Assembly (NCBI GenBank): GCA_028023455.1
Contig: JAQFVV010012536.1
Location: 359,501 to 423,500 of the forward strand
Direction of reading: 5' to 3'
From: Epiperipatus broadwayi
Lineage: Eukaryota; Onychophora; Udeonychophora; Euonychophora; Peripatidae
DNA: 64,000 bases
Shown: positions 56,490-64,000 of the stretch, piece by piece
How positions within the stretch are numbered: position 1 is the stretch's first letter
Layout of the letters: every line of letters begins with the position of its first letter
Notes under the pieces: generated by a model
The model's database searches: none
What the model was told of the DNA's origin: nothing
Seen by the model: only the letters and a program-made list of their open reading frames with translations
Translations under genes and position numbers: made by a program

Positions 56490-57820
56490 TCTTGATGGCA
56501 CTAAAATAAACAATGTCAAAATAAAAATAATCACTACAACTATCAACATTCTAAATAACTATAATAACAATTCCAAAACGAATTAATAAATTGAAATAAA
56601 TAAAAAAAAATCTAACATAAAATGTGAATTGCAAGATAAGTTTTAAACTCAAAACTAGAATAATATTATTGAATCTAAAAATAAACAACTAAAAAAACCT
56701 TTCTCCATCATTTCATGTTATGTAGTAACAAATAAGATGTTCCATAAACTGAATCATAAATAGAAAACCTTGACTCATTATACTATTTTCTTCAAAGACT
56801 AATAAAATATATCCCTGAACTCCAATTAAAATCTAACCCATAAATCTCTGATTATAATTTCTTTCTAATAAAAGTAATGTGCTCAGGTAATTAGTGCTAA
56901 ATATGTAATAATACAGAAGTATCCAATAGTGGAACTTAAAATGGAATAACTTCTTTTTGCATCCTCATGTCTATTTGTAATATAATCATTGATTGGTTAA
57001 GTGAATGCATGTATTTTTAATAGCAATTTTTCTGCTTGAAAAAAGTATTGTAGTAGACAATCCATGTGTTGTGAAAAAATCTGTAAACCACAGACTATTT
57101 TTTTCTAAAAACTTCCCCCAATAATTTACACTTTTTATCAACAAATGCATTAATTACCTCCTCTCTCAAAAAGAATCACATTTTGGTATTACTGCAATAA
57201 CATTGTCTAATATAATAGAAATAAAAGCTTTTATTATCCAATATTTTTGAATCTAATCTTGGAATACAAGTTCCAAAAAAATGGGTACAATGGATACACT
57301 AACCATTATGCAAGTTCTTTTAAAATATTTTTAGCCTTATTGACATATTTAGAAGTTTAAAAAGTGATAGAAAATTAGATTTTACACCAAACTAACATAA
57401 TGCAGTCTCATTCTGTACCATATATGTTCAATTAAAGTATTTCTTTTGAAAAATGAGATTTTTTTCTAAAGTTCCAGCACTGTTCTACATGTAGGCTCTG
57501 AATAGTTTTCTTCAAGCAAGGTTTATGTAATCAATGAATTTATATTTAAATAAAAAATACTTTTTATTATTTGTGTTGCTATTCTTATCAATCCTACCAT
57601 TAGTTATAGTCAAATTATTTATATTGCTTAAATAAATAATATGCCATATAAAATCTAGATAGATTTTGCAGTATAGGCTATTTCTGATTGTGTCTTTGGA
57701 TTCTTTCAAATTTATAGAGAACAGGAAAATTTCTAAATAGGATTGTTTATGCTTACATTTTACAGAATAAAATTACTGTTTCAAATCCAACTTAAATGGC
57801 TTAACATTTATTTTACTGTT
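56490..57820. other. AT-rich DNA, no gene seen
   Basis: No recognisable repeats or coding sequence. Confidence 0.45.
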
Positions 57821-57826
57821 TTATGT

Positions 57827-58610
57827 AAATAAGCTATTTATTTTATATAGCACAATGTTTTTAAACTGTAATAAACTAATAATCAGCATTTAGCTAATGT
57901 ACATGTGCTTTGTGGATTTTAACAATAAATGAATACTTTCATTTCTCAAATACAAGATAAAGTCTTTGTGAAAGAATAGAATAAATCCACCTATTCTTTC
58001 AACCCAAACGTTTAAATATAGGCAAATCTTAAGTATCTGGAAATGAGAGCATGAAGATATTAAACAATCACTTTAAATTACTTTTATTATGTCTGAATGA
58101 AAGATGCCTGCAAAATTTACTAGAATTTATGATACGTCACTCTTAAATGAAATTAAACATATGTAAATGAGATATTTATTTTATATAGCTTGATGTTTTT
58201 GAATTGTAATAAACTAATAATCAGCATTTAGCTAATGTACATGTGCTTTGTGGATTTTAACAATAAATGAATACTCTCATTTCTCAAATACAAGATAAAG
58301 TCTTTGTGGAAGAATAGAATGAATCCACCTATTCTTTCAACCCAAACATTTAAGTATGGGAAAATCTTAAGTATCTGGAAATGAGAGTAAAAGTAATTTA
58401 AAGTGATTGTTTAATATCTTCACGCTCTCATTTCCAGATACTTAAGATTTGCCCATACTTAAGTGTTTGGGTTGAAAGAATAGGTGGATTCATTCTATTC
58501 TTCCACAAAGACTTTATCTTGTATTTGAGAAATGAGAGTATTCATTTATAGTTAAAATCCACAAAGTGCATGTGCATTAGCCTAGTGCTGATTATTTGTT
58601 TACTATTTTA
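57827..58610. repeat. Triplicated repeat, two direct and one inverted copy
   Basis: AATCAGCATTTAGCTAATGT and ATGTGCTTTGTGGATTTTAA occur in direct copies at 57827-58075 and 58165-58395 (period about 338 bp) and inverted at about 58388-58610. The second and third form a near-perfect palindrome, with ATTTCCAGATACTTAAGATT facing its complement. Confidence 0.85.
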
Positions 58611-58619
58611 TATAATATC

Positions 58620-59760
58620 ATACCTAAACATTCACCAACCGTTAAGCTTATTTTTATTAATAGACTGTCAATCCTGAAGACGTACTTGTATCTAATCATA
58701 CATGCTTTCATATTAAACAAAAATTAAAGATTAGAATTATTGTGCATGTAGTCCATGAGTGAAACTTTATCCCACACTTAGGGCATGAAGATGACAGATA
58801 GTATGACAAGTTCATATCTATGAGGCTCTATATCAACCTACCTATCTGAATAAGTACAGTAATAAGAATTGAAAAATAATTAATAAAAAGAGTAGAGAGA
58901 AAAGATAGGGACAGTGTTTTGTAAATAGTAATAATATAAAAATTATGTAATCATTTTTGCATAACTATATATTAATTCCTATTTATATATTTGTGACAAT
59001 GTTTGAGTTGTCATTTACAAATAAATTAAATAAACATTTTTATTATATTTCTTTTGTTTAATCTGAGTTGTTATTTTTTCTTTTTATCTACTTTCGTGAC
59101 CACTCTGGAAAAATAAATAGATCATTAGTGCGTGTATGTATATATCATAATAGTCAATGAAGATGCATTGTGGATGTGAATTATGTCAATATCTTTTAAA
59201 TATGTTAGTATCTATTTTGATAATGATGTCATAAATGCAATGATTTTATATACTTACTGCATCTTTTAGTTGAACTTATGATCATCATCGAACCCTGGAC
59301 ACCACTGACACACACCAACAGAAAATATTCCATGCTGTATCTTGTTGATATGACTTAAAAGGATTTCTCTTTACATATTTTAAATCTATTTTTATTAACC
59401 CTTTATAAAATTTAATAATTAAACTGACCAATATATCATTGTTCATTTATAATACCTGTCCAAATCAAGTATTATATGAGTTACTCCTGAATGAAATCAT
59501 GGGTTTGATATTCAGACCTGCCAACTTTCCTATACCATAATTGAAATCTCATATCACTTAAATAAACAACAAAAAAAATAATTTGTTTTCAGATTTATTC
59601 TCAAAAAAATATACATTCATTAGTAAATATTTATGTCATGAAAGAGACATTATGTCTAACCAAAACTATTGACCTTTGAATCACCGTTTGTAATTTAAAC
59701 TGTGTTTTTCTTTATATATAATTAATTCTTTATCTAATTAAATGTTAGTAAGCAATCTTA
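58620..59760. other. AT-rich DNA, no gene seen
   Basis: Nothing recognised. Confidence 0.45.
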
Positions 59761-59774
59761 TTTCATCTCATCTG

Positions 59775-59855
59775 CTTTGCAAGCAAGTAGTTGGTTGCAG
59801 ACGGTTGTGGGTTCGCATCCCAGCCGATGCTATGACATATGAGAGAAAAAAAAAA
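59775..59855 (+). repeat. tRNA-derived SINE, 5'-truncated
   Basis: GCAAGCAAGTAGTTGGTTGC, then GGGTTCGCATCCCAGCCGAT, GCTATGACATATGAG and a poly-A run. Close to the 13.5 and 23.5 kb copies. Confidence 0.82.
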
Positions 59856-59859
59856 CTTT

Positions 59860-61500
59860 TAATCGATTTTTTATGCGCATGTGTGTACCTAGACAAATAT
59901 TAAACAAATTGCAACATTTAGATATCTGCAAAAAATGTCAAGATTTATTTCTGTTCGACTTTAACATGTTAATTTTATGAACTGTAGTGTATAAGAAGAT
60001 GACATAATTATATGATTAAGGACTGTTTGTTAATAACAAATATCTTATGCCTTTAATGCATCTAGGATATAAATTAATATGTTAATGCACATTAGAAAAA
60101 TAATTCACCAACTCAGTCATCTTTAAATTCACAGTTGTCATATATATATAAATTTAGTCTACCAAGTACACTTCGAAGGTGAATCATGGTGAACATATGC
60201 ATAACTATACATACGTATAGGAGATTTGAACTCAGATTTTCAAGCACCCTTCAACTTTTTCTTAAATCAATAATAACTGAAAAGAGTATGGCTATTATTT
60301 GTATCTACCTTTAAAAAACAGTAACCATAAACTTCACTCAATGAGGTGGTCAACTATCAAATGATACTTTGCACAGAATCCTTAACATCAAAACATTCAT
60401 AGAGATTGTGAGCTTTGGTTCCTACTCCTGATAAACAACATCATTACTTCTCATCATATGCTTAGCTATCAATAGAAGCTTTAAATAATTGTATTTATAT
60501 AATAAGTTCATACACATTTAAGGTACCTTTGAGTGCAGATTAGTGCAAACATCAGATGTACCATAAGACAATATTTATCATATTTAAAATAATAAATACC
60601 TTACATCGTTTGATTTAATCCCCAAATGATTATAGTGACACTTTTTAAAAAAATTTTTAAAGGTTTTTTTATTCTAGTTTTTGAATATTTCACGTATATA
60701 CATTGCTAACACTGTTTTGCTCTTGCTAATTTATCTGCACGTTGCTATTATTTTACAATGGCAAATGTCACCCAGAAGTCTTTTTATTTAAGTATGACTC
60801 TTTTTAGTTTTTCTTTTTTCTATTATTATTATTTATTTATATTTTAAATGTTATTTTTTTAATTACAATTTTTTAATCAAAATTAATTTTAAAAATAAAT
60901 AATTTAACAAAAAGTGAATATTTGTTTTTATATTCTTTAAAAAATATATAATTAAATGTTAATTCACCACCAATGTGACATATTTAATGGTTCTCTCTGG
61001 TGAGACTTTTTGTAATCTTTCACCTATTGATTTTATATTAAACCAATATGCTTCTCTACTTTCATACATTCTACTTTTATACAATCTACTATTTCATACA
61101 TATTTCGTACTTTCAATTTTTATCAATATATATGACAAAATGCACATTCTTTCTTGTAATGATTTTCCTTTTCTCTTGGACTATTAGTCAATATTTCCTC
61201 CCCACTTCTTTGACATTGATTACATCCATTTTTGGCATCACAGGTTCAGTCTTAAGCAGGGTCATTTTGAGTTAGCATATGTGTTGTTGTGTCTAGTCAG
61301 TTTATGTTAGAATGTGTGCTATCACTTTATATACATTCTGTTTTGGTGAAAACATTCACCCTTATTAATTCATAAACATAAGTGAAAAACGAAAAACAGC
61401 AGTGCTGATATGGACAAAAAGTAATCAAGGTCTCATAATCTCTGTACGATCAAGACAAATGTGGCAAATCTTTTGCTTTAGTCAATTAGTTTAAGTTGAT
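59860..61500. other. AT-rich DNA with a type B end fragment
   Basis: GAGATTTGAACTCAGATTTT followed by CAAGCACCCTTCAACT at about 60222-60256 is the outer end of a type B element. The overlapping frames at 60.98-61.28 kb are T-rich and show no family. Confidence 0.5.
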
Positions 61501-61533
61501 TGACAATATATTCAGTTGTGAAAATAAAGAACA

Positions 61534-61910
61534 TTTGTCTAAAGTGCATGTTGTTATTAAATTAGTAATAATTGAAAAGTTGCTAGTCTTTCACATGCGC
61601 CATCAGTTGTTTCCCAGACAGCCAATCAGATTTTTAAACAGCTGTCTTAAAAACGATCAGGCCTTGACACACGACAGAGAGTAATAAATGAATATGTTTA
61701 TATCTCCAAGCTTTCAGGACAAGATGCTTAAGACTGGCTTATATATATAAAAGTTAAGTAGAGAGAAGGTTGGTATCATCCTTTTCTTATCAAAATCTCT
61801 GTCGTGTGTCAAGGCCTGCTCGTTTTTAAGACAGCTGTTTAAAATCTGATTGGCTGTCTGGGAAACAACTAACGGCGCATGTGAAAGACTAGCAACCTTT
61901 CAATTATTAT
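61534..61910. mobile_element. Inverted-repeat element, arms of about 113 bp
   Basis: Arms at about 61566-61683 and 61796-61910 are inverted: TTTCCCAGACAGCCAATCAG faces CTGATTGGCTGTCTGGGAAA, and CACACGACAGAGA faces TCTCTGTCGTGTG. A 15-bp direct repeat, TGAAAATAAAGAACA, lies at 61519-61533 and 61911-61925. It is flush with the right arm but about 32 bp outside the left arm, so it may be a target-site duplication. The arms are markedly less AT-rich than their surroundings. Confidence 0.8.
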
Positions 61911-61929
61911 TGAAAATAAAGAACAAAAT

Positions 61930-63380
61930 TATGGAATATTTCCAAATTCGTACCCTCTCAAGTTAATCTTCATTATGCTTTTAGACTTTTTTAGTATTAT
62001 TTCTCTGGATATTATACATATATGATTGTGTTGTGCATGTCTATATACTGTATTTAGCTTCATTTTTTTCTTAATTAAAGTAAAATTTTAGATAAAAAAT
62101 AATTTTGAAGTATGAAAATTTATTACATATTAAGAATTCTTTAAACTTTTCTTTTTTAAATATAAAAACATTAAATGTAGTTTGAAAACCCTTTTTGATT
62201 TTTTTTACATTTCTCTACTTTTGTACATGTAAACTTTCATAGACATTTCAAAAACCAATTAGGTATGAAAGTACAGGACTGCCTGTATTCTATATCAGAA
62301 TTCAATAAATTGACGTTGATTAGGCAATAATATGCAATTGAAAATGGGAAAAAAACTGTACAAATTCATACTTAAACTTTGCAAATATTGGGAAAAAATG
62401 ATATCATTATGTGAATCTAGTCTTGAGATTTTAAAGCTCCCTCTATAGTCAAAAACTATATTGTTTGGCTATTATAAACATTTAAAGCACTTGTGGAAAA
62501 TATTAAAGCCTTTCTCTTTATGATTACATACTGCCTGGGTGTTTGAAAAATAATTAGAATGTGATATTATAATGACAACAAAAGAAACATTCAATTTTTG
62601 CAAGAGCACAGCAACTTCAGAAAATAAATCTTTTTAATTAAAATTTTTATTTAAAATGCAAATGAAAAACATTGACCTCTGCTAAATCTATCAAATTCTG
62701 TTTTAAAATATTAAAATTGTTTTATAATTTCTTATATTATCCTAATTTAATGTCTGCAATGATGTATTAGATATCGTTTCCATAAGGTTGATCAGACTGC
62801 TGTGGTCTTCTTTGTTAATTTTATAATATAAGTTATTACTTTGTATTTCCAAACAGTTGAATTTTAATAATTATAATACAATTATTGTGTAAAAATAATC
62901 ATGAATTGTAATAAACTTCATATATAAAATACAAGTGTTTAGTTATTTCATAAATGTTCTTGGGATAACCTTGCAAATAGTGTGGACACAGATTATGAAG
63001 AGACAAATCAATTGAAGAGAAGAAAGCTATGTTAAAACTCTTTGACTTTGGTGCTAGTTGATTATACTGGTCATATTTTTTATTTTTTTGAATTAAAAAA
63101 TCAATATTTTAAAAGTAAATAATTTTACAAATTAATAAAAAAAATAATTAATGAAATATCTCAATAGATGTGTAGTAATGCAATTTAAAGAAATATAATT
63201 ATAGCATTTTTTCTGGATTTCTCTGACTGAAAGCTTCAATGGAGATGAGAGTGAAAGTTAAGATAAATTAAACTGCAACTTAACTACCTTTTTTTAAAAT
63301 CAGTTTAAAAGAAAAAACAAAGCAATTTATTCACTTTTTCATAGCATATTTATTGATAGTTTAGACTAATATAAAAAGAA
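61930..63380. other. AT-rich DNA, no gene seen
   Basis: Nothing recognised. Confidence 0.45.
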
Positions 63381-63397
63381 AATATACCTATAAGTAA

Positions 63398-63649
63398 ACA
63401 AAGCAAAACTCTCCATACAGTAGTGCCACCCTGTGCTAATCAGAGTAATCAATGGATGCCTGAAGACTTGTGCATAAAATCCCTATCTAGTGCCTACTCA
63501 TCCAATATTCCCAGACTAGTTTCTGGCTTGTGGCCTTTGTCAGTGTGAAACCTTGGATCTGAGAGCACTGCACCTAGATCTTAGGATCTAATGCAACCTC
63601 CAATTATCTGCTAGTATGAGATGGTGATCATGTGATGGTTAGTGGTTTA
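63398..63649. mobile_element. Small type A ribozyme element with 14-bp TSD
   Basis: ATACCTATAAGTAA flanks it at 63384-63397 and 63650-63663. It begins CAAAGCAAAACTCTCC and ends GATGGTTAGTGGTTTA, the same ends as 983-1920 and 10745-11184. Only a short part of the opposing arm is present. Confidence 0.82.
63508..63548 (-). ncRNA. Decayed hammerhead, type A
   Basis: CUGANGA reads CUGACAA, and the 5' stem I strand is changed (UUCACA). GAAACUAGUC and stem II remain. Confidence 0.55.
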
Positions 63650-63937
63650 ATACCTATAAGTAATTAATAATTTTAATTATGAAAAAATATATATATTAAA
63701 TTTAATGTTTTCACAGTTATATGATGCAAATAAGGCAGTTTTTGGGTTGCATTATTTTTTCTTACATTCCAATGTTTTGATGAATTTGCAGCTGCCATTG
63801 TTAACCTTGGCAGTGGAGAATGCTATTTTGTCAAAACATTGGGAAATAAGCCAAAATAATGCATGGTTTAACCCAAAAACAACTTCATATATATATAAAA
63901 TTTAAAACTGCCTAATATTTTACTAGTAATAAATAAA

Positions 63938-63990
63938 ATACAAAACCATAAAACACTACAGTATAGTAGTGTTTTATGGTTTTTTAGTGT
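63938..63990. repeat. Palindrome at the window edge
   Basis: CAAAACCATAAAACACTAC faces GTAGTGTTTTATGGTTTT around a short AGTATA centre. The outer words match those of the 39771-39993 palindrome. Confidence 0.8.
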
Positions 63991-64000
63991 TTTTAAGGTT

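Overview
The window is AT-rich, intron- or intergenic-like eukaryotic DNA in which I find no intact protein-coding gene. Almost everything recognisable is mobile-element debris, repeats and palindromes. The mix points to a mollusc, most likely a cephalopod such as an octopus: tRNA-derived SINEs, RTE-like non-LTR fragments, many ribozyme-bearing inverted repeats, and a KDM5 fragment of invertebrate type. This is an inference; no species-diagnostic gene is present.

The main discovery is a set of related repeats carrying hammerhead self-cleaving ribozymes (HHRs). I find about 21 copies with both core boxes (CUGANGA and GAAA), a stem II, a very short and usually palindromic stem III, an NUH cleavage triplet, and a stem I formed by the two outer strands. 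I also find about a dozen decayed copies. They fall into four sequence types, called here A (1.0, 10.9, 27.2, 54.8-55.8 and 63.5 kb), B (9.5-9.9, 10.6, 14.9-15.3, 17.1-17.5, 18.4-19.1 and 22.9 kb, plus decayed copies), C (51.4-52.4 kb) and D (45.5-45.9 kb, with a decayed relative at 41.5-42.0 kb). The host repeats are foldbacks. In the pairs found, the left ribozyme is on the minus strand and the right one on the plus strand. The insertions are bounded by 11-14 bp direct repeats that look like target-site duplications. Penelope-like elements and animal retrozymes are the known carriers of such type I ribozymes, so these are probably non-autonomous relatives. No Penelope RT or GIY-YIG domain is visible.

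Layout: 1-5.2 kb, A-type insertion nested in another foldback, SINEs and a large palindrome; 5.6-6.2 kb, KDM5 retro-fragment with nonsense codons; 6.7-9.25 kb, a decayed APE/RT retrotransposon in two opposed halves; 9.3-11.5 kb, B and A ribozyme elements; 11.67-12.25 kb, a perfect 31-bp minisatellite; 12.4-13.45 kb, a deleted retrotransposon; 14.7-19.2 kb, three B foldbacks and a SINE pair; 19.6-21.9 kb, RTE 3' ends; 25-31.5 kb, foldbacks, an A element, a possible LTR and a nested stem-loop; 34.5-35.95 kb, the best-preserved RT; 37.16-38.23 kb, a TA-flanked DNA transposon; 39-42 kb, dispersed repeats and palindromes; 42.65-42.83 kb, an integrase scrap; 45-46 kb, a D element and a TAGA microsatellite; 48.5-49.1 kb, an 88-bp minisatellite with GATA motifs; 51.2-52.5 kb, the C element; 54.6-55.9 kb, a large A element; 57.8-58.6 kb, a triplicated repeat; 61.5-61.9 kb, an inverted-repeat element; 63.4-63.65 kb, a small A element.

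No genes here work together as a pathway. The coding relics come from retrotransposition and share a decay signature: several of their stop codons look like CGA to TGA changes.
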